From the NCBI GenBank assembly GCA_028876525.1, contig JAGWRI010000049.1, positions 1 through 43,352 of the forward strand: a DNA stretch of 43,352 nt, in the 5' to 3' direction. The notes below the pieces were generated by a model. That model had not been told where the DNA came from, ran no database searches, and saw nothing but the letters and a program-made list of their open reading frames with translations. This document shows positions 33,384-43,352 of the stretch, one piece after another (position 1 is the first letter of the stretch; each line of letters opens with the position of its first letter). The translations under genes were made by a program, and so were the position numbers. This DNA is from Gemmatimonadota bacterium. Its GTDB lineage: Bacteria; Gemmatimonadota; Gemmatimonadetes; Gemmatimonadales; Gemmatimonadaceae.

Positions 33384-33625
33384 CAGCCCCCTGCCACCGG
33401 CGGAATCACCGCCACTTCGTCGCGCTCCGAAACGGGTGTATCGGGCCCCGCATATCGCTGATTCACCGCCACGAGGGGCGCCGGCGGCAGCCGCTCGGCA
33501 CCGCCCCGGGCGCGAAGCTGGGCGACGACGTCGCGCACCGTCGCGTTGGCCGGCAGCGTGACGTCGACTTCCGAGGCGCCGAGGGCATCGGCGTACGAGG
33601 CGAAGAGCAGAACGCGCAACGGCAT
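33383..33625 (-). CDS. moaD: Molybdopterin synthase sulfur carrier subunit
   Basis: 80 aa ThiS/MoaD-like with C-terminal GG. Confidence 0.93.
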   Translation of the reverse strand: MPLRVLLFASYADALGASEVDVTLPANATVRDVVAQLRARGGAERLPPAPLVAVNQRYAGPDTPVSERDEVAVIPPVAGG

Positions 33626-33695
33626 GCGTCGTATCGTATCGGCTTGCCAGGTGAAGGGTAAGCGCCCCGCGGCGTCGGCCGCCGGCGGCCCCCTA

Positions 33696-33727
33696 ATGAA
33701 ATCGCCCCGGCAGGCGTTGCCGGGGCG
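33696..33727 (-). terminator. Terminator downstream of the HU gene
   Basis: Perfect 10-bp stem CGCCCCGGCA / TGCCGGGGCG, 5-nt loop (33703-33712 / 33718-33727), followed on minus by ATTTCATT. Confidence 0.7.
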
Positions 33728-33748
33728 AGCACGATTCCGAACTTGGCC

Positions 33749-34069
33749 TCACGCCTTGGTGACCTCGGCCTCCTCGATGTCGGCCACCATGGCCCGCAAC
33801 TCCTTGGAGGGCTTGAACACCGGCACCGGACGGGCCGAGACCTCAACCGGCGAGCCGGTGCGCGGATTCCGCGCCATGCGCGTCTTGCGGTTGCGGATCT
33901 TGAACGTGCCGAATCCGCGGACCTCGATGTTCTTCTGCTCGTGGAGCGCTTCTTTGATCGCGTCGAGGAACGAGTCGACGACGCGCGCACAGTCCTTCTT
34001 CGAAATCATCGGCCCGGCGGTCTGGGCTATTTGCGTCGCTACTCGCTCAACCAGATCGGCTTTGGTCAT
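33749..34069 (-). CDS. HU/IHF family DNA-binding protein
   Basis: 106 aa; MTKADLVERVA..., GFGTFKIRNRKTRMARNPRTG. Confidence 0.96.
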   Translation of the reverse strand: MTKADLVERVATQIAQTAGPMISKKDCARVVDSFLDAIKEALHEQKNIEVRGFGTFKIRNRKTRMARNPRTGSPVEVSARPVPVFKPSKELRAMVADIEEAEVTKA

Positions 34070-34115
34070 TGAAGAGCCTCGGGGTCTGGCGCCGGGCTGC
34101 GGCGCTCTTTCCGAA

Positions 34116-34143
34116 CTTATGGACGTTAAGCGTTGTGTGTCAA
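34116..34143 (-). promoter_or_regulatory. Putative sigma70-type promoter for the HU gene, overlapping the carA stop codon
   Basis: Minus strand exact TTGACA (34143-34138), 16-nt spacer, CATAAG (34121-34116), about 47 nt upstream of ATG 34069. Confidence 0.6.
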
Positions 34144-35273
34144 GAGTTTGGGGCGTTTCGGGCCCCGGTTCCCGTCACCACGTCCATGAACTGGTCGAAC
34201 AGGGGCCTCGCATCGTGCGGGCCGGGGGCCGCCTCGGGGTGGTACTGCACCCCGAAAATCGGTAACTCCTTGTGCCGCAAGCCCTCAACGGATCCGTCGT
34301 TGAGGTTCACGTGCGTCACTTCGAGATCCGGAGCGCCCGGAATCCCCGTTTCGTCGCCGGCGACGGCGAACCCGTGGTTTTGCGAGGTGATTAGAACGCG
34401 CCCGGTGGCCAGCTCCTTCACCGGGTGATTTCCCCCGCGATGGCCGTACGGCATCTTGACCGTGTGGCCGCCAAAGGTGAGGCCCAGGATCTGGTGCCCG
34501 AGGCAGATGCCGAAAATGGGAACGCCCGCTTTGGCGATCGCGCGCACGGTCTCGGGCGCGTACGACACGGCGGCCGGATCACCCGGGCCGTTGGCGAGAA
34601 AGACGCCGTCGGGCTCGAGCGAGAGCGCCACGTTGGCGGGGGTTTCGGCCGGGAGCACCGTCACGCGGCAGTCATGGTCGCCGAACAGGCGCAGGATGTT
34701 GCGCTTGATTCCGAAGTCGTAGGCCACGATGTGGTGAGCCGCCGCCCGGTCGCCCCACGTGTACGGCTCGCGGGTCGTGACGACGGTGGCGAGGTCGAGC
34801 CCCTCCATCGAGGGACAGGCATCGAGAGCGGCGAGCGCCTCGGCGCCGGGCTGGTCGCCCACCGCGATCACTCCCCGCATGACCCCCACCGTCCTCAAGT
34901 GCCGCGTGAGGCGACGGGTGTCAACGTCCATCAGGATGGGCACCTTGGCCTTTTCGAGCCACGATGCCAGATCGCTCGTGGCGCGCCAGCTCGAATGCGA
35001 TGCAGAGAGTTCGCGGACCACCACGCCGGACACCTGCACGCCGGCGGACTCGGGGTCTTCTTCGTTCACGCCGTAGTTGCCGATCATCGGCGCGGTCATC
35101 ACCACGATCTGCCCACGGTAGGAGGGATCGGTGAACACCTCCTGGTAGCCGCTCATGTTCGTGGTGAACACGACCTCGGCCACCGTGGGCGCGGTCCGGG
35201 CGCGGAGCGTGCCGTGAAAAAGGGTTCCGTCCTCGAGGAGGAGGAACCCCGGATGGTACTGGGCGTCGGCCAC
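34140..35273 (-). CDS. carA: Carbamoyl-phosphate synthase small subunit
   Basis: GTG start; GFLLLEDGTLFHG, VFTTNMSGYQEVFTDPSYRGQ, PIFGICLGHQILGL, VQYHPEAAPGPHD. Confidence 0.95.
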   Translation of the reverse strand: MADAQYHPGFLLLEDGTLFHGTLRARTAPTVAEVVFTTNMSGYQEVFTDPSYRGQIVVMTAPMIGNYGVNEEDPESAGVQVSGVVVRELSASHSSWRATSDLASWLEKAKVPILMDVDTRRLTRHLRTVGVMRGVIAVGDQPGAEALAALDACPSMEGLDLATVVTTREPYTWGDRAAAHHIVAYDFGIKRNILRLFGDHDCRVTVLPAETPANVALSLEPDGVFLANGPGDPAAVSYAPETVRAIAKAGVPIFGICLGHQILGLTFGGHTVKMPYGHRGGNHPVKELATGRVLITSQNHGFAVAGDETGIPGAPDLEVTHVNLNDGSVEGLRHKELPIFGVQYHPEAAPGPHDARPLFDQFMDVVTGTGARNAPNS

Positions 35274-35275
35274 CG

Positions 35276-35677
35276 TCAGGGCTTCTTCTGGGCGGGCGGC
35301 GGCGTCTTGGTTGCCGGAGCCGCCGGCTGGGTGGTGGCGGGCGCGGTCTGCAGAGGCACCGCGCTGTTCGTGGTGGTGGCCGCCGCGGGCGCCGGGGGCG
35401 TCTGGAAGGCGTTGTCGAGCACCGACTGCGGCGTGCTGCTGCGCGACGATGCGAGCGACAGCACGAAGGCCAGCGCGAGGAACAGCCCGCCGCTCCACCA
35501 CGACGCCTTGGTGAGCAGGTTGCCCGCCTGGCGGCTGCCGAAGATGGTGTCGGCCGAGCTGCTGGAGCCGCCGAAGGTGGCGGCGAGCCCGCCGCCCTGC
35601 CCCGCCTGCATCAGGACCGCGGCGAGCAGAACGAAGCTGTCGATGACGAGGAGGACGAGCAGAATCTTGTACAGCAT
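35276..35677 (-). CDS. secG: Preprotein translocase subunit SecG with Pro/Ala/Thr-rich tail
   Basis: 133 aa; LLVLLVIDSFVLLAAVLMQAGQGGGLAATFGGSSSSADTIFGSRQAGNLLTK. Confidence 0.92.
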   Translation of the reverse strand: MLYKILLVLLVIDSFVLLAAVLMQAGQGGGLAATFGGSSSSADTIFGSRQAGNLLTKASWWSGGLFLALAFVLSLASSRSSTPQSVLDNAFQTPPAPAAATTTNSAVPLQTAPATTQPAAPATKTPPPAQKKP

Positions 35678-35718
35678 GATCGGACGGAAAGAGAGAACGT
35701 GATTGCGCCTAAGCTGTA

Positions 35719-35748
35719 AATATCTCGCGACTTAGCCCCCCGAGTCAA
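35719..35748 (-). promoter_or_regulatory. Putative sigma70-type promoter for secG-carA
   Basis: Minus strand TTGACT - 18 nt - GATATT in the 94-nt tpiA/secG gap. Confidence 0.45.
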
Positions 35749-35771
35749 GGGAGCGTCGGCCCCCCGTCGGT

Positions 35772-36518
35772 TCAGCGCGCCCCCACCACGGCGAGCCAGC
35801 TCTCGACGTCCAGGCTGGCGCCGCCCACGAGGAGGCCGTCCACCCCGTCGGCGGCGAGCAACGCCGGCGCGTTGTCGGGCTTCACGCTGCCGCCGTAGAG
35901 AATGGGCACCGCGTCCGGAACGCCTTCGGCCCGCAGCTCGGCGCGCACGACGGCGTGCACCGCGGCGGCGTCGGCCGGCGTGGCGTTGCGCCCGGTTCCG
36001 ATGGCCCACACCGGCTCGTAGGCGATCACGAGCCGCGCGCGTTGCTGCGCCGTGAGGCGGCGGATGCCGGCCCGGAGCTGCCGCAGCACCACGCGCTCGG
36101 TCTCGCCGCGCTCGCGCTCGTCCAGCTTCTCTCCTACGCAGAGCACGGGGTCGAGTTCGTGCGCCGCGGCCAGCGCGCACTTTTCGGCGGTCTCGGCGTC
36201 GGTTTCGCCGAATACGTGCCGCCGCTCGGAGTGGCCGACGAGCACGCACGTCGCGCCGGCGTCCCGGGCGATCGCCGCCGAGTTCTCGCCCGTGAACGCT
36301 CCCCTGTCGTGGGCGGCGACGTTCTGCACGCCGAACCGGAGGTCCGCGCGGCCGGCGGCCGCTTCGCGCGCCGCCGCGAACGCCAGCGCCGAGGGGAAGA
36401 ACATCACCGTGCGGTCGTCGCGCGGCGCGTATCGGCCGCAGAACGCGCGCAGGAAGGCCGCGGCTTCGGTGGGCCCGTGATTCAGCTTCCAGTTGGCGGC
36501 GAGGACGGGCGCGCGCAT
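35772..36518 (-). CDS. tpiA: Triosephosphate isomerase
   Basis: 248 aa; LAANWKLNHG, CVLVGHSERR, IAYEPVWAIGTG, ILYGGSVKPDN. Confidence 0.97.
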   Translation of the reverse strand: MRAPVLAANWKLNHGPTEAAAFLRAFCGRYAPRDDRTVMFFPSALAFAAAREAAAGRADLRFGVQNVAAHDRGAFTGENSAAIARDAGATCVLVGHSERRHVFGETDAETAEKCALAAAHELDPVLCVGEKLDERERGETERVVLRQLRAGIRRLTAQQRARLVIAYEPVWAIGTGRNATPADAAAVHAVVRAELRAEGVPDAVPILYGGSVKPDNAPALLAADGVDGLLVGGASLDVESWLAVVGAR

Positions 36519-37714
36519 CAGGCGTCGTCCAGCGCGGCGACGCCGGGCAGCGTCTTGCCTTCGAGGAACTCGAGCGACGCGCCGCCGCCCGTGGAGACGT
36601 GGCTCATCCGGTCGGCGAGCCCGGCGTTTTCGACCGCGGCGGCCGAGTCGCCGCCGCCGACGATGGTGGTCGTGCCCTTGCCGGTGGCGTCGGCCATCGC
36701 GCGGGCGATGGCGGTCGTGCCGGCTTCGAACGGCGGCTTCTCGAACACGCCCATCGGGCCGTTCCACACGACGGTCCGGGCGGTGGCGATGGCGCGGGCA
36801 TACGACTTTGCCGTGTCGGGGCCGATGTCGAGCATCGCCTCGCCGGCGGGAATGGCGTCGCGCTTCACGGCGTGAGCCGCGGCGGGCTGGTCCACGGACG
36901 GGGCCACGGTCGCGTCGTGCGGCAGGATGAGGCGCGTGCCGGCGCGCGCGAGGAGGGCTTTGGCCATGTCGACGCGGTCGTTCTCGACGAGCGAGGTGCC
37001 GACTTCGAGTCCCATCGCCTTGAAAAAGGTGCAGGCCATGGCGCCGCCCACGAGCAGGGCGTCCACCTTGGGGAGCAGCGCCTCGACGACGTCGATCTTG
37101 CCCGAGATCTTGCTGCCGCCCAGCACGGCCACGAAGGGGCGGCTGGGGTTGGCGAGGGCGGCGCCCAGGTACTGCAGCTCCCTTTCCATGAGCAGGCCGG
37201 CCACGGCGGGCTTGCGGAAGCGCGCCACGGCTTCGGTGGAGCTGTGGCCGCGGTGCGCCGAGCCGAAGGCGTCGTTGACGTAGCAGTCGCCGAGCTCGGC
37301 CATCTGCCGGGCCAGCGCCTCGTCGTTCTTCTCCTCGCCGGCGAAGAAGCGGGTGTTCTCGAGCAGGACGACGTCGGCGGCGGGGTCGCGGGTGGCGGCC
37401 TCGGCCTCGGGTCCGACGGTGGCGGCCACGAAGCGGACGCGGCGTTTGGAGAGCAGCTCGGCCAGCCGGTGGGCGGCGGGCCGGAGGGAGTACTTGTCGT
37501 CGGGCTTGCCCTTGGGGCGGCCGAGGTGCGAGAGGAGGATGACGCGGGCGCCGCGGCCGAGGAGGTACTCGATGGTCGGCAGGGCGGCGCGGATGCGCGT
37601 GTCGTCGGTGACGCGGCGCGCGTCGTCGAGCGGGACGTTGAAGTCCACGCGGACGAGGGCGCGACGCCCCTGGAGGTCGGCGTCGCGCAGGTCGCGAACG
37701 GTTTTCTTGTTCAT
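36518..37714 (-). CDS. pgk: Phosphoglycerate kinase
   Basis: 398 aa; [46 protein letters not shown]. Confidence 0.97.
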   Translation of the reverse strand: MNKKTVRDLRDADLQGRRALVRVDFNVPLDDARRVTDDTRIRAALPTIEYLLGRGARVILLSHLGRPKGKPDDKYSLRPAAHRLAELLSKRRVRFVAATVGPEAEAATRDPAADVVLLENTRFFAGEEKNDEALARQMAELGDCYVNDAFGSAHRGHSSTEAVARFRKPAVAGLLMERELQYLGAALANPSRPFVAVLGGSKISGKIDVVEALLPKVDALLVGGAMACTFFKAMGLEVGTSLVENDRVDMAKALLARAGTRLILPHDATVAPSVDQPAAAHAVKRDAIPAGEAMLDIGPDTAKSYARAIATARTVVWNGPMGVFEKPPFEAGTTAIARAMADATGKGTTTIVGGGDSAAAVENAGLADRMSHVSTGGGASLEFLEGKTLPGVAALDDA

Positions 37715-37721
37715 GCCGCCC

Positions 37722-40301
<2,580 letters not shown>

Positions 40302-40305
<4 letters not shown>

Positions 40306-40778
40306 CCTTCCCCGCCGCCCACCCGGCGCTCGCCCACGACGCGCTCGACGGCGGCGCGCACGAGCCGCTCGAGTTCGCCGGCCGTGGCGCGGTAGACGTC
40401 CAGCTCGGCGCCCATCGGATCGTTCACCGGGCGCGTGTTCTGCCCGTGCGAGGCGTACGCGGTGAGCAGGTATGCCTTGCCCTCGCCCCCCAGGGCCTCG
40501 ATGCGCTCGAGGTGGTGGGGGCCCATGGCGAGGATCAGATCGGCCCGCGCCACCACGTCGCGGTCGAGCTGGCGGGCGCGGTGGCCGTTGAGGTCGAGCC
40601 CGCGCTCGAGCCCCACGAGCAGGGCGCCGTCGGACGCCGACGCGCCCTCCCACGCGCTGGTGCCGGCGCTGGCCGTGTCGACGTCCGGCAGCCCGCGCTC
40701 GATGGCGATCTTGCGCGCGATGGCCTCGGCCAGCGGGCTGCGGCAGGTGTTGCCGGTGCAGACGAAGAGGATCTGCAC
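40302..40778 (-). CDS. Low-molecular-weight phosphatase, YwlE-like (candidate protein-arginine phosphatase)
   Basis: GTG start; (M)QILFVCTGNTCRSPLAEAIARK and NDPMGAELDVYRATAGELE; 158 aa. Confidence 0.9.
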
Positions 40779-40780
40779 GC

Positions 40781-41452
40781 TCAGGCGTCGCCGATGAGCG
40801 TGGGAACGCTCTCGCGGAGCACGCGCGCCGGCACGGCGCCCGGCCGGATCACGCGCGGATGACGGCCCATGCAGTCCACCACGGTTGAGGGAGGCGACGG
40901 GGCGAGCCGGCCGCCGTCGAGCACGCGCAGCTCGCCGAGGGCCACCGCCTCCGTCCACTGGGCCAGAATCTCCCCCGCGGACGTCGCCGGGGGAACCCCC
41001 GGGCGATTGGCGCTGGTGGACGTGATCGCGTCGCCGTGGGCCTGGATGAGCCGCCGGGTGGCGGGGTGGCTGGTCCAGCGCACCGCCACGCCGCCCTCGG
41101 GGCCGCGGAGCTGCGGGGGGACCCGGCGTTCGCCGCCCGGGAGCACGAGGGTGAGCGGGCCCGGCCAATGGCGTGCCACGAGCTGCGCGGCGTAGCCGGG
41201 GAGCTGCAGGTCGAGCCGGGCCAGCGTCTCGGTGCCGTCCACGAGGAGCAGGAAGGGTTTGCCCGGCGGGCGCCGCTTGAGGCGCACCAGCGCGGCCACC
41301 GAGTCGCGGTCGATGGCCCCGCCGAATCCGTAGACCGTCTCGGTGGGATAGGCCAGGACGCGGCGCCGCTCCATCTGCTCCAGCGCCGGCTTGAGCGCGG
41401 CCTCGATCTCGGGCGGCGACCAGAACGGGTAGCTGAGCGTGTCCGGTCTCAT
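40781..41452 (-). CDS. L-threonylcarbamoyladenylate synthase (Sua5/YrdC/YwlC family)
   Basis: VLAYPTETVYGFGGAIDRDSVAALVRLKRRPPGKPFLLLV, TSTSANRPG. Confidence 0.93.
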   Translation of the reverse strand: MRPDTLSYPFWSPPEIEAALKPALEQMERRRVLAYPTETVYGFGGAIDRDSVAALVRLKRRPPGKPFLLLVDGTETLARLDLQLPGYAAQLVARHWPGPLTLVLPGGERRVPPQLRGPEGGVAVRWTSHPATRRLIQAHGDAITSTSANRPGVPPATSAGEILAQWTEAVALGELRVLDGGRLAPSPPSTVVDCMGRHPRVIRPGAVPARVLRESVPTLIGDA

Positions 41453-42141
41453 GCGGGACGCGCGAACAGCGCCTCGGCGCGCGCGAAGTCGGCCTCTTCG
41501 GTGATCTTCATGGCGCGCTCGTCGCCGCGCACCACGGTCACCGGATGGCCGAGCATCTCGCACAGCGCGGCGTCGTCGGTGGCGGCCAGCTTGCGGGCGC
41601 GCGCCTCGCGGTGAACGTCCACGATGAGCCGGCGCGGAAACCCCTGCGGGGTCTGGGCCCGCCACAGCGTGGAGCGGTCCACGGTGCGCACCACGCGGTG
41701 GCCGGCGTCCACTTCCTTGAGCGTGTCCACCACGGGAAGCGCGGCAATGGCCGGGCCGTCGCGCTCCACCGCCTCGATCACGCGGTCGATGGTGGCCGTG
41801 TCCACGAACGGGCGCGCGGCATCGTGGACCAGCACGACGTCGGCCTCGTCGGCCAGATCGTCCAGGCCGTTGGACACCGATTCGGTGCGCGTCCGCCCGC
41901 CGTTGGCGACGAGCAGGCGGTCCACGTCGCACTGGAAGATCCACGGGGGCGGGTCGCCGGCGTAGCGCATGGGCAGCACGCACACCACGGCGATCACCCG
42001 CGGATGGGCCATGAAGGTCTGCAGGGAGTGCAGCAGCATGGGCTTGCCGGCGATCCACCGGAACTGCTTGAGCTCCGCGCCGCCGGCGCGCGTGCCCTCG
42101 CCCCCGGCCACGATCACGACGCCGACGTTGCGCGGGCTCAC
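41449..42141 (-). CDS. ispD: 2-C-methyl-D-erythritol 4-phosphate cytidylyltransferase
   Basis: GTG start; VGVVIVAGGEGTRAGG, VLVHDAARPFVD, QTPQGFPRRLI. Confidence 0.94.
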   Translation of the reverse strand: MSPRNVGVVIVAGGEGTRAGGAELKQFRWIAGKPMLLHSLQTFMAHPRVIAVVCVLPMRYAGDPPPWIFQCDVDRLLVANGGRTRTESVSNGLDDLADEADVVLVHDAARPFVDTATIDRVIEAVERDGPAIAALPVVDTLKEVDAGHRVVRTVDRSTLWRAQTPQGFPRRLIVDVHREARARKLAATDDAALCEMLGHPVTVVRGDERAMKITEEADFARAEALFARPA

Positions 42142-43352
42142 GAGAACAGCCGAGCGAAGAGGTCGTGGATGGTGCGCACGCCGACGGTTTCCACGCGCGG
42201 GTTGCGCCGGCGCGGCACGCCGCGCTCGGCCATGAACACGCGGGCAATGCCCTGGTTGGCCGCTTCGGCAATGCGCCGCTCGGCCTGGGACACCGGGCGC
42301 ACCTCGCCCCCGAGCCCGATCTCGCCCAGGAACAGCGCGTCGGGCGGGAGCGCCACGTCGTGGACGCTGGAGCCGAGGGCGGCGGCCACGGCGAGGTCGC
42401 CGGCCGGCTCCTGAAGGCGCATCCCGCCGACGACGTTCACGAACACGTCGAGCTGGGCGAAGGTGAGGCCGGCGCGCTTGTCGAGCACGGCGAGCAGCAG
42501 GGCGAGGCGCCGGTTGTCGAGGCCCGTGCTGACGCGCTGCGGCGTGCCGAACCCGGCGCGCGTGGCCAGGGCCTGGATCTCGACGAGCATGGGGCGCGTG
42601 CCCTCGAGCAGCGCCGTCACCGCGCTGCCCGAGGCGCCGGCCGCGCGGTCGCCGAGGAACAGCTCCGACGGATTGGCCACGGGGAGCAGCCCTTCCTCGG
42701 TCATCCGGAAGACGCCGATCTCGTCCACGCTGCCGAAGCGGTTCTTCGTGGCGCGCAGGACGCGGTGGTCGAGCGTCGCGTCGCCCTCGAAGTAGAGCAC
42801 GGTGTCCACGATGTGCTCGAGCGTCTTGGGGCCGGCGATGCCGCCGCCCTTGGTCACGTGGCCCACCACCATCACGGCGGTGCCCGTTTCCTTGGCGAAG
42901 CGCATCAGCCGGGCCGCGCACTCGCGCACCTGGCCGACGTTTCCCGGCGCGCCCTCGAGGTCGGCGGTGAACAGCGTCTGGATGGAGTCCACGACGAGGA
43001 GCGCGGGGGCGCGCTCCCCCGCCGTGGCGATCACCGTTTCGAGATTGGTCTCGGGCAGCAGCGGCACCTCGGCCGCGGCCTCGCCCAGCCGGTCGGCGCG
43101 CAGCTTGACCTGCAGCGGCGACTCCTCGCCCGAGGCGTAGAGCGTGGAGCGGCCCGCCGCTTCGAGCCGCGCCGCGACCTGCAGGAGGAGGGTGGATTTG
43201 CCGATGCCCGGCTCGCCGCCGACGAGCACCATCGAGCCGGGCACGAGCCCGCCGCCCAGCACGAAGTCGAACTCGTCCAGGCCGGTGGCCCAGCGCTCGG
43301 CGGCGCCGCCCCGGACCTCGCGCAGGCGCGGGGCCGCGGCCACGCTGCCGCC
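42138..43352 (-). CDS. radA: DNA repair protein RadA (N-terminus, including zinc finger, beyond right edge)
   Basis: ERWATGLDEFDFVLGGGLVPGSMVLVGGEPGIGKSTLLLQVA; KNRFGSVDEIGVFRMTEEGL (KNRFG motif); Lon-like C-terminus. Confidence 0.95.
   Translation of the reverse strand, partial: GGSVAAAPRLREVRGGAAERWATGLDEFDFVLGGGLVPGSMVLVGGEPGIGKSTLLLQVAARLEAAGRSTLYASGEESPLQVKLRADRLGEAAAEVPLLPETNLETVIATAGERAPALLVVDSIQTLFTADLEGAPGNVGQVRECAARLMRFAKETGTAVMVVGHVTKGGGIAGPKTLEHIVDTVLYFEGDATLDHRVLRATKNRFGSVDEIGVFRMTEEGLLPVANPSELFLGDRAAGASGSAVTALLEGTRPMLVEIQALATRAGFGTPQRVSTGLDNRRLALLLAVLDKRAGLTFAQLDVFVNVVGGMRLQEPAGDLAVAAALGSSVHDVALPPDALFLGEIGLGGEVRPVSQAERRIAEAANQGIARVFMAERGVPRRRNPRVETVGVRTIHDLFARLFS

Overview
High-GC bacterial chromosome segment. 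It looks Gemmatimonadota-like, but that is an impression from gene content only. The window is almost entirely core housekeeping genes, nearly all on the minus strand and packed as translationally coupled operons with 1-4 nt overlaps. In minus-strand order from the right end: radA(partial)-ispD-sua5-LMW phosphatase-aroE-comF-gap-pgk-tpiA; secG-carA; HU; moaD-moaE-moaA; mdh-sdhC-sdhA-sdhB; a complete 14-gene nuoA-N complex I operon; pgm-UPF0182-carbamate kinase-sucC-sucD-ndk; DUF177-rpmF-plsX-fabH-fabD-fabG-acpP-fabF(partial). The only confident plus-strand gene is dcd, divergent from nuoA. I see no mobile elements, CRISPR arrays, rRNA, tRNA or defence genes. I did not find a clearly novel system. 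The best second-look items are: a YwlE-type (arginine-phosphatase-like) CTGNTCR motif in an operon with radA/ispD, which predicts McsB/ClpC just outside the window; a strong terminator whose U-tract abuts the pgm ribosome-binding site; an uncharacterised UPF0182 membrane protein coupled to carbamate kinase and sucCD; a short NuoG that keeps the N7 cluster motif; a Tyr substitution in the AroE shikimate-binding motif; and palindromes in the nuoA/dcd divergent region.
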